Assembly (NCBI GenBank): GCA_010645155.1
Contig: JAAGOF010000071.1
Location: 679,106-743,105 of the forward strand
DNA from: Tigriopus japonicus
Taxonomy: Eukaryota > Arthropoda > Copepoda > Harpacticoida > Harpacticidae
Direction of reading: 5' to 3'
Length of the DNA: 64,000 nucleotides
The translations under genes were made by a program, and so were the position numbers. Within the stretch, counting starts at the first letter, position 1. Every line of letters starts with the position of its first letter. The notes below the pieces were generated by a model. That model was not told the origin of the DNA and ran no database searches. It was given only the letters and a program-made list of their open reading frames with translations. Of this stretch, positions 43,199-54,472 are shown one piece after another.

Positions 43199-45124
43199 AT
43201 GCTTCTTTTTAGGAGACCATTGCAACCTTGGACGTTATCTTATTGGACTCTAATCACCCGATCCCAAAGCGCAGATGTTTCAAACAAAATCCGGCACATC
43301 GATCTCAAAGACATTTCCATAGAACGGATCCGAAATTTTAGCATTGTAGCTCATATCGATCATGGCAAATCCACATTGGCTGATCGCATCCTGGAAGTGG
43401 TGGGCGCCATCTCCAAAGACAAGGACAACAAGCAGATCCTGGATAAGTTACAAGTCGAACGAGAGCGCGGAATCACCGTCAAAGCGCAAACGGCATCTTT
43501 CATCTATGAGTATCAGGGACAATCCATGCTCCTAAATCTTATTGACACTCCTGGACATGTGGATTTCAGCGCCGAAGTCAGCAAAAGCTTAGCTTCGTGT
43601 CAAGGGGTGATTTTGGTGGTGGATGCCAAGCAAGGCGTTCAAGCTCAAACGGTCTCCAATTACAATCTCGCTCTAGCTAATGACTTGGATGTGGTACCCG
43701 TACTCAATAAGATTGATCTGCCTGAGGTCGATTTAGATTCGTGCCTAAATCAGCTCGAGAACCTATTTGGTATCGAGCCTAATTCCGTCATTTTGGCTTC
43801 AGCCAAAAGTGGCATTGGGATTGAGGAGATATTGGATGCCGTGGTGGATAGGATATCACCGCCATTGAATCATGGAAAAGGGCCAAGCTTGAAGTTTTTG
43901 TTGCAAGACTCGTGGTATGATAAGTATAAAGGAGCCGTGGGTTTGATTCAAGTTTTTGACGGGGTTTTGAAGATTAACGACGAAATCACTTCGGTCAAGA
44001 CGATGAAGACGTACACGGTCAAAAGTTTAGGTATTTTGACGCCGGAAGAGGTCTCGGTTCCGGCTATTCATCCGGGTCAAATCGGTTTCTTTACGTGTAA
44101 CATGAAGTCGACGAAAGAAGCTATTGTCGGTGATACTTTCCACCGGTCGAACGAGCCAGTTGACCCCATATTAGAAGTCTCGACACCCAAACCCATGGTA
44201 TACTCTGGGTTTTACCCCACGGAATCATCTTTGTATCCAAGCTTAAAATCGGCCATTGAAAAGATTAGCTTGAACGATTCGAGTGTCACGATTCATCCTG
44301 AAACGAGTCCCGCTCTTGGATCGGGTTGGCGGATCGGATTTCTTGGTGTACTTCATATGGAAGTGTTTTCTCAACGACTACAACAAGAGTTTGATGCCGA
44401 AGTTATTTTAACTCAGCCCTCTGTGCCATTTAAAATCATTCCTAAACCCCATTTAGTCAAAAAGTTCGGCGAAGAAATTTTGGTGAAAACTCCCAAAGAT
44501 TGGGTGGATAAAGACGTAGCAGAGACATATCTGGAACCGATTGTACGTGGAACCATTATTGTTCCTGAAGAATACATGCAGCTAGTAGCCTCATTGTGTT
44601 CAAATTGCCGTGGGGAGGTCGTGGATACAACATTCGTGGACCAAACCCGGGTTCGAATGGTCTATATTCTGCCTTTGGCGGACATCGTGAGCACGTTCTT
44701 CGATGATCTGAAGCGAATCACCTCTGGATATGGCTCTTTCGACTACGAAGATGCCGGATACATTCAGTCTAACTTAATCAAGGTGGATATTTTGCTAAAT
44801 GGGAAGCCTGTCAATGAGCTCTCTTTTTTAGCTCCTACTGGTCAGGCTCGACGAATGGGAAAATTGAAAGTGGCTAAGTTAAAAGAACTGTTACCTCGTC
44901 AACTCTATGAGGTTGCCATCCAAGCAACTCGAGGAAAAACGGTTTTGGCCCGTGAAACAATCAAGGCTGTTAGAAAAGATGTGACTGCTAAATGTTATGG
45001 TGGTGATCTAACTCGAAAGCAGAAATTACTCAAAAACCAAGCTGAAGGTAAAAAACTTCTAAGAGCCATAGGCAACATTCAAGTGCCAAAAGAAACATTT
45101 ATTAAGGTTCTAAGTAATAAATGA
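43199..45124 (+). CDS. GUF1: Translation factor GUF1, mitochondrial (LepA/EF4)
   Basis: Intronless 641-aa frame, close to the family's usual length. GUF1 is a ribosome-dependent GTPase that back-translocates or remodels stalled mitochondrial ribosomes. Residues 1-28 are basic and hydroxylated without acids before Asp26, fitting a mitochondrial presequence. GTPase motifs: G1 AHIDHGKST (51-59), G2 RERGIT (88-93), G3 DTPGH (116-120), G4 NKID (170-173) and G5 SAK (201-203). The EF4-specific C-terminal domain includes LTRKQKLLKNQAEGKK near the end. An AATAAA (45116-45121) overlaps the last codons and stop. The gene converges on the amine oxidase with only 5 bp between the stop codons. The upstream region carries a MITE ending 108 bp before the ATG. 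Confidence 0.97.
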   Translation: MLLFRRPLQPWTLSYWTLITRSQSADVSNKIRHIDLKDISIERIRNFSIVAHIDHGKSTLADRILEVVGAISKDKDNKQILDKLQVERERGITVKAQTASFIYEYQGQSMLLNLIDTPGHVDFSAEVSKSLASCQGVILVVDAKQGVQAQTVSNYNLALANDLDVVPVLNKIDLPEVDLDSCLNQLENLFGIEPNSVILASAKSGIGIEEILDAVVDRISPPLNHGKGPSLKFLLQDSWYDKYKGAVGLIQVFDGVLKINDEITSVKTMKTYTVKSLGILTPEEVSVPAIHPGQIGFFTCNMKSTKEAIVGDTFHRSNEPVDPILEVSTPKPMVYSGFYPTESSLYPSLKSAIEKISLNDSSVTIHPETSPALGSGWRIGFLGVLHMEVFSQRLQQEFDAEVILTQPSVPFKIIPKPHLVKKFGEEILVKTPKDWVDKDVAETYLEPIVRGTIIVPEEYMQLVASLCSNCRGEVVDTTFVDQTRVRMVYILPLADIVSTFFDDLKRITSGYGSFDYEDAGYIQSNLIKVDILLNGKPVNELSFLAPTGQARRMGKLKVAKLKELLPRQLYEVAIQATRGKTVLARETIKAVRKDVTAKCYGGDLTRKQKLLKNQAEGKKLLRAIGNIQVPKETFIKVLSNK

Positions 45125-45129
45125 AATCA

Positions 45130-47644
45130 TTAATGAGCCCTTAAGAATTTGATAAGTCTGTTGGCTTCACGTTCTCCAGCAGTGAAGGCACCGTGAACTG
45201 TTCCATAATGATCCGGATCTGTGGCTTCGCCGGCAAAGAGAATTCTTGGTTGGCTCCCAATCATAATGGGTTCTCCAAGATCTTTGGGTCCAAGACCTAA
45301 TTGATCAGTCTTGGGAGATCGGTAGCTGTATACACCAAGTTGGAATGGGTTGTTAAACCATCTGGTGACATCAACACTTTTGAGATTTGGCAAAGATTTC
45401 TTTGTAACCATCTTCAAGAGATCACACAATTGATTGGCTATTGTTTGATCCGAAAGAGATTCCATGATTCGGGCTGCTTCCCCAGATACCCATGCCATTA
45501 ACATGTTTGGATGGTCAATCACGGCATCGAATCCCACCACATGTTGAACCCAGTTGGAACGGTTGATTGGTTCGCCATTGATATCTCGATCCCAGAGAAT
45601 CATGTATCCCGGATTTGTGGCATCCCAAAAAGGCACCTCAAAATCCAACTTGATTCGATCAATTGTACCAAAACCAATGCTTTCGATGGCTTTCACCATT
45701 TGAATGGGTAATTGGGGTTGAAAAAGCTCTTCATGGTGCTTTTTCAAGCACCCCAATGAAACAGTTGAAACAACGTGACAAGCTCGAAAGACTTGCCCAT
45801 CTTGGCAAGTTAGCTGAACCCCATCCTTCAAATCATATTCAATTCTTGTTACAGCATGTCCCAACTTTATTTCGACAGACGTCTTCTCCAGAAAGCCTTC
45901 GATTTTGCTTAAGAATGAAACGTAACCTTCTGCAAAACTTGTGTCGTCATCGTAATCGACATATTGTCCCCAAGAAACTGCAGATTGCTCGTTCAAGTTA
46001 TCGCATCCTGCATCACATTCCTCCCATTTGAGATACCACTGAAAAAATTGTCGTCTCCATTCGGTTTGTTCATGAGGCTCCCGGCCAATTTTTTCCTCTT
46101 CCAACCAATTATCAAATTCCCTTTTAAACACTTCTCCAATGGAAATTTGGGTGAACTTCATTGGATCCTCGGCAAACTTGTTGCAATCATCATGAATAAA
46201 ATCCAACTTGGCTAGAGTTTCTTCCAAAATGTTTGATGGTATTTCTTGTCCATCATTCCTTAGGAATCTTCCTTCGCCATCACGATTGGCTTCAGCGTGG
46301 ATTGGAATCTAACAACAATGAATTATCACTAGGGCTGAATATTTTAGGTTAACTTTTTGGGCAAATTATGACATAATTAGGTTGCCAAAAATTACGTTTT
46401 AGGTTTTTTTTAGGTTGTATAGATAACACCTTTTCAGAGTCTATTCAGACCAAATATAGCCTTTTATTAATTGCTCTACAACAGTTTACTTTTTACAAGA
46501 GTAAAAGCAGTGGAGCAGAGACAGAGGCAGTGAAAACTTAATTTGGCAGTGGTGGGAAAGTGGTAGAAATGGCAGTATAGAAAATTTTGTGGTAGAGAAA
46601 TTTCTGAAGTGGCAGAATATGGCAAAAAGTGGAAGGGCAGGCAAAAAAATCGACCAAAAAACGATATCGAAAATTGTGGACCATGAAAAGGAGATCAAAA
46701 AATTTTGACCTAAAAAACGAGATCTAAAATTTGAGCCCTAAAAAACGAGATGAAATGTTAAAAACGAGAAAAATTCGGCTCAAAGGTGACAGAATGTGGC
46801 GTTATGTGACTTCAAAAATGGCAGCGAGCGCCTGTAATTGGCAGTATTTCAAACAAATTTTGGCAATGTCTGCCTGAAACCACCTGGTAACGCTGATTTG
46901 GCATGTTGATGGGATGAAAATCATTGTGGCTCCCACTCCTCTTCTCTCTTCCTTTGTTCTCGTGTTTTGTTTTTTTGAAGACACTGGGTTGAGGGACCTT
47001 ATTGTGCAAATGACTTTAGGATAAGTAAAAAAAATAATATCAGGTTGAAAACTTAGTTTTAGGTAAAAATTGCCCTAAAAAGGCGAGAAAAAAGTAAATT
47101 TTTGACTGAAAACTTAATTTTAGGTAAAAATTGCCCGAATTAGGCGTTTTAGGTTAAAACCTAAGTTTTTATGTAAAACCTAAAATATTCAGCCCTAATT
47201 ATCACTTATTTTACTAATTATCACAGAAACTTGAACACCTTTTATCACCTTGTGCTTCTGCACGAACTTCCACAAGGGGTTTTGACCTTTTCCATGGATC
47301 CATTGAGCTCCCAGTTCCAGCCATTTCCCGTTCTTGGGAATGGTCAAGATCCGGCCTCCAACTCGAGTTTCCGCTTCTAAAATGAGAATATTGTCAAATC
47401 CAGCTTCTGCTAAGCGCAGGGCACACATTAAACCCGAGGTTCCAGCTCCAACAATTATTGTTTGATACATAGTTCCAGCCGATTTCATCCCTTCCAACAG
47501 AGATATGCACTTCCCCGGCTTTTGATCTAAGGGCAAGAACTGACCAGATTTTGCTTTAGATCTTACTGAATTGTACCGCAGTATAACCGGTCGAGCAAGT
47601 TTTATCGGAATGAATGATTTCATCTTGCCTATTTCGCAAAGCAT
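45130..47644 (-). CDS. Flavin-containing polyamine/spermine oxidase-like protein
   Basis: Two exons, 47644-47249 and 46308-45130, join in phase 0 across a 940-nt intron to 524 aa. FAD-dependent amine oxidases of this group oxidise spermine, spermidine or acetyl-polyamines, releasing H2O2. The dinucleotide-binding fold is TIIVGAGTSGLMCALRLAEA (about 62-81) with the acidic ILEAE end and VGGRI, then LELGAQWIHG. The C-terminus has the FAD-contacting ILFAGEATDPDHYGTVHGAF. It is nearer to SMOX/PAOX than to monoamine oxidase, as no C-terminal membrane helix is seen. The protein ends RAH, so there is no obvious peroxisomal tripeptide, while the N-terminus from Met8 (MKSFIPIKLARPVILRYNSV) looks like a mitochondrial presequence. 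The start may be 47644 or 47623. The intron holds AT-rich repeats with TTTTAGGTT words. Confidence 0.88.
46309..47248 (-). other. Amine oxidase intron with an inverted repeat-like edge
   Basis: At 940 nt this is the longest intron seen in the window. AGGGCTGAATATTTTAGGTT near its 3' side (46332) recurs inverted as AACCTAAAATATTCAGCCCT (47179-47198), with TTTTAGGT words in between. An AT-rich element of about 870 bp with TTTAGGTT-rich ends was probably inserted and accounts for most of the intron's length. Confidence 0.6.
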
Positions 47645-48069
47645 CGAAGGAGCAATTGGAGATAAATGTGGAAGAGACAAGCATGTTAAAATTTTTTCCA
47701 AGAAAGTATATTTCACAACAATGACGTTTGCAAAAACAAAACAAATAACTCATTCCTCGATTGAATTGAAACGAAAGGTTAACAACATAATCGACTAAAT
47801 AATTCCAATGCTTTCGCATCCGATAATCTTTTAGCACATATTGAAAGTTTGACTAGTTTTGATTTGGTAGTGATTGCAGGTAAGGGTGGTGTATAGGGGT
47901 GGGTGATTAGGTGATTCACAGTGTGATGATTGGGGTCTTTGGCAAAATTGTTCCTAAATTATTAGATATTCAAAATTAAATCAGAAATCATAAAGCTACC
48001 GACGAAATACAACGAAGATGATACAAGCTCAAAGAAAAAGCAGACACACATATAAATGAAACGCTTGGT

Positions 48070-50226
48070 TCACAGAATATCCACAGGTTCGTCCTTGATA
48101 TCATCAATAGCGATGAAATCATTTGAAGACGAGTTGGTATCCTGGAGAATCTGTGCTCCATCGTGACTGGAGGTATTCCCATCCATCGTTGAACTATTCT
48201 CGTCTCCGTCCACGAGCTCATTGGATTCCCTGGATGAACCTTTGGCCTTCTTCCTGAAGTTCTTGAAGGTCACATTGGTCTTACGCGTCATGTAATCTGG
48301 AGCAGTTTCGCCCTCGTTCTTGGGATTCCATCGTCCTAGTTTGCTCAAATCGGCCACGGTCAAAGCGTGAACTCCAAGCAAGTGAATATCAGCGTTCTGT
48401 TTCCGTTGAAACTTTTTGCCGCATAAGTGACATTCTCGGAGGCGATGGATCTCAACATGGGCATCCAATTGGAACTTTTCCTTGAAGCATTTGCCGCATT
48501 CCTCCCTAGGACATTTAAAGTTTGTACTATGGATACGCGCCAAATGACGCCTCAAGCTCGTGAGGCAATACATTTTGGGTGGACCGCAGATATGGCACGG
48601 ATGTTTGGGAGGAGGCTCCTTCTTTGTCTTTTTGGCATTGGGCGTGGTGGGTTTATCTGTCGCTTTAATGTGATGTGTCTTCACGTGATGGTTCAGGTTT
48701 TTTTCGTTCTTGAAAACCTTCTCACAGGTCTCACAACTGAATACTTCTCCGTCCTTGTGACGTTCCTCGTGTCTTTCTCTTAGTTTGATTGTGTCGAACA
48801 TGATATGGCAGAAGGAGCATCGATAATCTTTGCGCTCATCAGGGTTCAAATGGGTCATTCGGTGCTTGACTAGTTGCTGTTGGTTTTTGAAGGGTCGGCC
48901 ACAAATATCACATTTGCTCTGAAGCGGGTTCTCATCGTAATGGTTGATTCGCTCGTGTTTCATTCGTCCTCCATAGCTGGCAAAAATAGCACCACATTTC
49001 CAACGGCAAACATGAGGTTTGATTCCGGTGTGCGAATATAGATGCCGCTTCATGTGGGCTTGAATGTAGAAACGCTTGCCACATACTTCACAAGCATACT
49101 TCATGTCTCCCGTATGCTTTCGTTCATGTTCCTTGAGATGATGACGTTTCTTGTACTCTTTGCCGCAACCGGGAAACTCGCAGGCATAAATCTTATTGGG
49201 CCCTTCTTGTTCAGCCTCCAGTTTTCTTCGCTCCTCACGATGCTTGGCAAAGTGGGTTCGAAGCCCGCTGGCTTTGGCGAATCTCTCCGTGCAGTTTTTA
49301 TCTTTACAGAGATACGGTTTTTTGCTTCGATGGACCACCTTCAAATGGCGAAATAGATTGTTAATCCGGTTGACCATCAAATTGCATTTTTTCTCTGGAC
49401 ACTTGTATTTTTCCTCTGGAAGATTGTGGAGCTTGATGTGTCGGATAATGAATGTGGATTTGATATTCTTTTTACACGTAGGGCATTTGGAGTAGTTGCC
49501 GACGGTTTCAATTCTAGTTCCATTGAAGTCAAAAGAGCCTCTCTTGGCGTTCACGAGGGAATCTTCATCTCCCTCAATGGTCGAATTGGAACCCTCTTCC
49601 AGACTTGGATTTTCTATATCTACAAGTGTGTCCTCTAACTCCTCTTTCACGAGGTTCATGTCCAGAACCAAGGAGTCTGGACTATCGGCATTTTGACTGG
49701 TTTGAGCGGCGGGAGAGTCGACTTCTTCCGATAAATCCATTTCGAAGTCGGAATCATTGCTGTCATCGTCGAATTCCAAATCTTCATCCAAATCAGGATC
49801 CTCCTCTTCTTCGTTCTCATTATCATCATCGTTATTACTGCTTCCATCTTTGAGTGAACCGTGGGAAAGTTGGTCCACGTCAACTTCTCCTTCTTCGCCC
49901 TCATCGTCATCGAGAACTCTCGCTTCGGTTTTGATTGTGATGACTTGATCTATTGACACAACTTGTGAGGCATTTACCTCAGGCACTTCGACCTCGGTCT
50001 CAGCCTTATCTATGGGTTCTTGCTTGATAACAATTTGTTCCTCAAGTTTCTCATTATTATTTATGGCACTTGTTCCCGTAATTAGATAACTGTTGGATTT
50101 TACAGGGGTATCCACCCATTTATGGGTCTCTGGTTCCAACTCTTCCAACTTTTCTTTCTTGATGATTGGTACTTCGGGGAGAACCACGAATGGTGAGGGC
50201 ACAACTTTGACCGATCGTCGAGGCAT
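48070..50226 (-). CDS. C2H2 zinc-finger protein with 12 fingers and acidic N-terminus
   Basis: A single 718-aa frame from ATG 50226. Residues up to about 240 are strongly acidic (long Asp/Glu runs) with KQEP and KTEA words like SUMO sites. Then come about 12 C2H2 fingers between residues 245 and 630, some with a four-residue Cys spacing (CKDKNC, CEFPGC, CPREEC) as in TFIIIA-like fingers and others canonical (CEVCGKRFYIQAHMKRH). The C-terminal tail is Ser/Asn-rich and acidic, ending DEPVDIL. Likely a nuclear nucleic-acid-binding protein. TFIIIA itself has nine fingers and no such acidic head, so orthology is not claimed. A splice acceptor-like TTATTCAG just before the ATG suggests a 5' UTR intron. 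Confidence 0.9.
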   Translation of the reverse strand: MPRRSVKVVPSPFVVLPEVPIIKKEKLEELEPETHKWVDTPVKSNSYLITGTSAINNNEKLEEQIVIKQEPIDKAETEVEVPEVNASQVVSIDQVITIKTEARVLDDDEGEEGEVDVDQLSHGSLKDGSSNNDDDNENEEEEDPDLDEDLEFDDDSNDSDFEMDLSEEVDSPAAQTSQNADSPDSLVLDMNLVKEELEDTLVDIENPSLEEGSNSTIEGDEDSLVNAKRGSFDFNGTRIETVGNYSKCPTCKKNIKSTFIIRHIKLHNLPEEKYKCPEKKCNLMVNRINNLFRHLKVVHRSKKPYLCKDKNCTERFAKASGLRTHFAKHREERRKLEAEQEGPNKIYACEFPGCGKEYKKRHHLKEHERKHTGDMKYACEVCGKRFYIQAHMKRHLYSHTGIKPHVCRWKCGAIFASYGGRMKHERINHYDENPLQSKCDICGRPFKNQQQLVKHRMTHLNPDERKDYRCSFCHIMFDTIKLRERHEERHKDGEVFSCETCEKVFKNEKNLNHHVKTHHIKATDKPTTPNAKKTKKEPPPKHPCHICGPPKMYCLTSLRRHLARIHSTNFKCPREECGKCFKEKFQLDAHVEIHRLRECHLCGKKFQRKQNADIHLLGVHALTVADLSKLGRWNPKNEGETAPDYMTRKTNVTFKNFRKKAKGSSRESNELVDGDENSSTMDGNTSSHDGAQILQDTNSSSNDFIAIDDIKDEPVDIL

Positions 50227-52033
50227 GATGCTGTTACTGAATAAATATGACTAGAATGTGGCCCAACAATTGAAGGTATCAATCATGATCCCCATGATCA
50301 CACTTGTTCTCACTTGATCGTTCAGGGAAGTTGTACAGGGAGTTTGATGTACTTGCTCCCATTTTGTGAGTGGTGGTTCTTTTCGCAGAGGCACTTGTAC
50401 GGACGTTTATCAGGGAGAGATATTTAAAACAACTTCGAACGTGGAGAGCAGAGCAACGGCCGACGCGACGTCAAATAGGAGCCTTCTCTCTCCTCTCTCT
50501 CTGTCCCTCTCTCTCTCTCTCCCTTTCTTTCTTTATTCCTCCCTCTTTCATTCAGAGAGCTTGGGTCGTCGTCCTGCGTGAATGTCCCTCGCGCGCACAA
50601 CTTGCCTTCTTTCGCACATGCCGTGCTTCATATGCACTCTTTTCCTCTAACACGGGTTTTTACACTGCATTTAAATGTTGACGATGATGATGAGGGAAGT
50701 AGAAGCCGCTTGGCCTTTGATTTCTGGTCTCAAATCGAGGTGCCTTGGAAACGTGTCTCGATTGCCAGCCGCATTGCCAGCACAATTTTGCCATCAAGTC
50801 CAATGCTATCACACACATGTACCGCCATTCTCATCGGTGTTCAGAATGATGTTGATAAAACATAATATTGATTAGCACGATCTAGGCAGCTGCTGGCCTC
50901 AACTTTCGAGACTTACTGAACAGTCGATATCGAACCCTCGTCTGGTGAATACGTCGCCGGCGTTGAAGCGTGGCCAAGTCCGTCGTTGCCCCTATCTTCT
51001 CCCCGTCATCCTTATACCTCGGAGGGGGCAAGATGTGTCTATCCCCTACATCCAATCAAGCGGCCTCTCTCCGTCCTTTTAAACGTAGAAAGCGCTTGCT
51101 TCAGTACGTAGTTAGTTACTGCCTCAGTTGCATGGGGCGTTTAAACGAGGCAACACTTCGACCATGGCCAGTTAACTCATCGTGCTAGTCTTCCCGGTAG
51201 CGAGGACAACAGCGAACTTGATTTGCCCTATTCCTCCTGCGAGGAACAGGCATGGGTGAGGCTGAGGGCACATTGCCAAATGTAAGCGCACCGATCCTCT
51301 TCATCCGAAGAGCTCGTTGAAAACGGATCCGCCTTGTTCCAGTCCAACCAGCCAAGGCGTTGGTAAGGAAAAAAGAGAAAGCACCTCGAAAGAATGGAAC
51401 GAGTCTCGCTAATTCAGTAGAAAGCATGATGACGGCTGGATTTAAATGCCCCAATCCCTCGGCGGGAAGTTAGCTCCTTAGATCGCTTACTATTTACATC
51501 ATTGAAATGGCAGTTGTAAAGCAATTCCATTTAACTTTAAGATATAATTCACCATTCTACGCATTTGTCTTAATGGGCACATCCATTGTTTTTCGAAAGC
51601 CAGCTACTGCAACATGAGATTTCACTTGCAAGGCTGATTGGTCATTTTACGGATCAGATTGGATTTGGATCTTGTAAGCACATGTTTAGGCACATTTATT
51701 GCTTACAGTTGTTTTGCGTTCAATGTTCATCTCAAAAATGATAAAGATGTGGAGAGCATTCCTCTGTCGGACTAACGTGATAAGGCTCAGAAAATAAACC
51801 CGTTATCGAAAAATTTTGCGAGGAACCTCTGTCGATAGCTTGGGTTCAATGGGATTTTTGTGATTATTTGGCTTCCCTTGAAATGTCGTTGGGATCATGT
51901 CAAGAAAACTTGGAAGTTTTGACTTGGAAGATTGAATAAAATCACTCGATGGGCTTCAAAGCCATTTTCGCACATAATCTATGATTTTCTTTTGGGTGCA
52001 ATTCTGTTGAGCCAAAATTTACTTGAAGTTTGA
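50227..52033. promoter_or_regulatory. Upstream region of the zinc-finger gene; CT-rich tract
   Basis: Includes a pyrimidine microsatellite (TCTCTC, about 50489-50545) and a locally GC-richer patch (50440-51320). A minus-strand frame from ATG 51427 to 51185 encodes about 80 Arg-rich residues (MLSTELARLVPFFRGAFSFF at its start). It is GC-rich but without recognisable homology; it could be 5' UTR or a small gene. Confidence 0.35.
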
Positions 52034-52423
52034 GTGATGCTTAACCTTTTTTCCGCGAATCCCCAGTTCTCAACTGGCCAAGTCCCCGTTCTCCGCCACA
52101 AAATATTATCGCTAAAAAACAGTTTTAATGAGACTTCTGTTCTGTTCAATACCATGGGAGAGAACCGTTCGGATATACCAAATATGCGGGAAACCAGAGA
52201 TGCATCAAGAGATGATATCCACGTCGACATTGCTGCAACGACTTTCTTTAAACAGGATCCTCACTTGTGGAATGGATTGGATTCACATATTAAATCGTCG
52301 GCCTCATTGGGACAGTTCAAAAAAAATGGCACACGAATGCGCACAATCTCTTTCACTGTAGGTAAACCTCTATTCAAACCCTTCAGTTATTTCCAACATG
52401 TAACCGGCAAAACACATTTATAG
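52034..52423 (+). pseudogene. LINE ORF2 C-terminal fragment
   Basis: The frame contains HLWNGLDSHIKSSASLGQFK, the conserved 'LWN.LP..IK...SL..FK' end of LINE reverse-transcriptase proteins, then a short basic tail and a stop. The upstream RT core is absent. It differs from the C-termini of copies A/B and of the 41-kb LINE, so it derives from another family. Confidence 0.6.
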
Positions 52424-52591
52424 AGACTAACAAAAAAGTGCTTGGGCAACCTATGTAATTATTGAGAGATCATCCTCAGTTTTTCTCTTTCTTAACACTC
52501 TCCTTTAAATGTGGTCTAGACGTGCCAATACTCTATTTATACACCTTTTGATGTCTCAGAGTGGTATCAAACAAAAAACAAAATTAATAAT

Positions 52592-52606
52592 TAACCTAAC
52601 CTAACC
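52592..52606. repeat. Three TTAGG-type units (interstitial telomere-like)
   Basis: TAACC repeated three times, i.e. (GGTTA)3 on the minus strand, the arthropod telomeric repeat. It lies about 170 bp after the LINE fragment end. Three units can occur by chance. Confidence 0.4.
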
Positions 52607-53285
52607 TGTTTTCCTTCAATAATGGCCCCAATATTGGGCTCGATTTTAGAAATTGGGAGGCATACGTTCTCTCTTTCAGTTTGAGAAGAAAAAACTGCAA
52701 AAACAAGAAAAATTACTTTTTATGTACATTTTTCCCGAACCGTCATTCCACACTTGGCCAACCCCAAAATCCCCACTAATGGGGAATTCCCCATAGGTTC
52801 CGCACCACTGACTTGAACGAATAGTGCATGGTACATAAACTTTATTTAAAAATTAGAAAGTTGACAGTTAATCCACACCCACAGAAGGAGAACCATTCTG
52901 AGACCGGACTTGAAATTGCCTATCGGAAAAATTGGACGATGTGATGGTTGGCTTTGCTGGCCGGGCGAGGCGCAACCCTCCGACTCTAGCATCAAAATTT
53001 CAAAAAAAATCGGTTAGGAAATTCCTCTGAAAAAGGGATTAAAAACCAACTTTCCGAACACAAAAAATTTCATTTATATTTGCAATATTGAAAAGCTATG
53101 TAAAATCTTTGGGAATTTGTTTTTTTTCATTTAACTGTAGCGTTTTTCGGCTTTTTGGGGTCAAAAGTGGACCATTAAAAGTCAAATAACTCATCTGTTG
53201 CTGAATGAATTTTTATTCAATTTGAATTCATAAGGTAACTAAATTGTCTCTAAATATGGGTTAAATAGTTTATTACAAAAGTTTT
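52607..53285. other. Intergenic, nothing recognised
   Basis: AT-rich sequence without gene or clear repeat. Confidence 0.35.
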
Positions 53286-53646
53286 ATAATTAATACGTTT
53301 TTAGGTATATAATTTTTCCCTGGGCCTAAACTTATATAATACAATAAAAGTAAAGTTGTTCCCCATTGAATTGTGGGTCCAAAAAGTGCCATGATGTCTT
53401 TTGATTCACACCTAAAAACCCATTCGGAACACCGTGTGCACTAAAATGGATGGAGAAAAGCGTTTGGCGTAGTTTCACCTCTTGAGTTTCATAATTGTGT
53501 TTTGCTGTGTTTGATATTGGGCAATTGAAAATTCAAAAACTTTTTGGACCCACAATTTAATGGGGAACAACTTTACTTTTATTGTATTATATAAGTTTAG
53601 GCCCAGGGAAAAGTTATATACCTAAAAACGTATTAATTATAACTAT
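53286..53646. repeat. Palindromic MITE-like element
   Basis: The left arm (about 53286-53396), from TATAATTAATACGTTTTTAG to ATTGTGGGTCCAAAAAG, is mirrored almost perfectly at about 53537-53646, including TTTCCCTGGGCCTAAACTTA. Arms are about 110 bp and the spacer about 140 bp. The ends read TTATAATTAATACG on both sides; no certain target duplication. Confidence 0.75.
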
Positions 53647-54472
53647 TATAGCTATCTAATGATTGACAAAAGATCTAAGTTAATACTTGATGATGCCGGG
53701 CAGGAACTGGCATCAAGCCCCAAAAAAGATCGAAATTTCCCATCAGAATAAAACGACACATACGGGTACTCTTTTATTAAAGTGCTTTAGTTGCACCTAA
53801 ATATTTCCAAAAAAAAGGTTTTCTTATGTTTTAAAAATTGCCAATGTAATTTGATAAGCCTAGCAGACCAAGTTTTTTTCCAAGGTACAATCAGTAAAAC
53901 TTGGCGTCACTTTCAGTTTTTCTTCAGTTTCAAAAAAAGAAAAGCCAATAAGTTTAAGTTGTTCTTAACATTGGGAGAACGTTTTCTGCTAAGTATTTTT
54001 GAAGCAAAAAATCGGATTTGTTTCAAAAAATCAAGGAAACTATTGACATAATAGACTTTCTAGAAAAAATATGGAAAAACGGCCATTTTTCTTTACTTTT
54101 GGAAAAACATGGCCAAAAATAAAAAATCTGCTGAAAATGGTAACATATGTAAAATAAATATTTGCATATTTCATTAAATATTTTTGGCACCTCTGTCGTG
54201 GTCGATAGTATTGTCAAAGCCTTTTCTGTGTACTTTTTAGTTTATTTTGTGACTATGGCCAGTCCAAATGTTTGGGTAATTTTACCCCCAAAATGACTAA
54301 TTTATCAACTTGGGGGGGAAATTTGTGGGATAATTTTCTGGCGTAATTTACGGCTTTTCTGGGGTAAATTCCCAAAACAAATCTAGCAGTACTGATCGTT
54401 GGTGAAGTTAAATAAATACAAACAGCTGACTTCGCATGCCATGGCAAAATTATATCAATTAAGGCGTTAGCT
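53647..54472. other. AT-rich spacer
   Basis: No gene recognised; short frames only. Confidence 0.35.

Noticed and set aside
48427..49948. Plus-strand frames opposite the zinc-finger gene
   Set aside because: Shadows of the long minus-strand coding exon.
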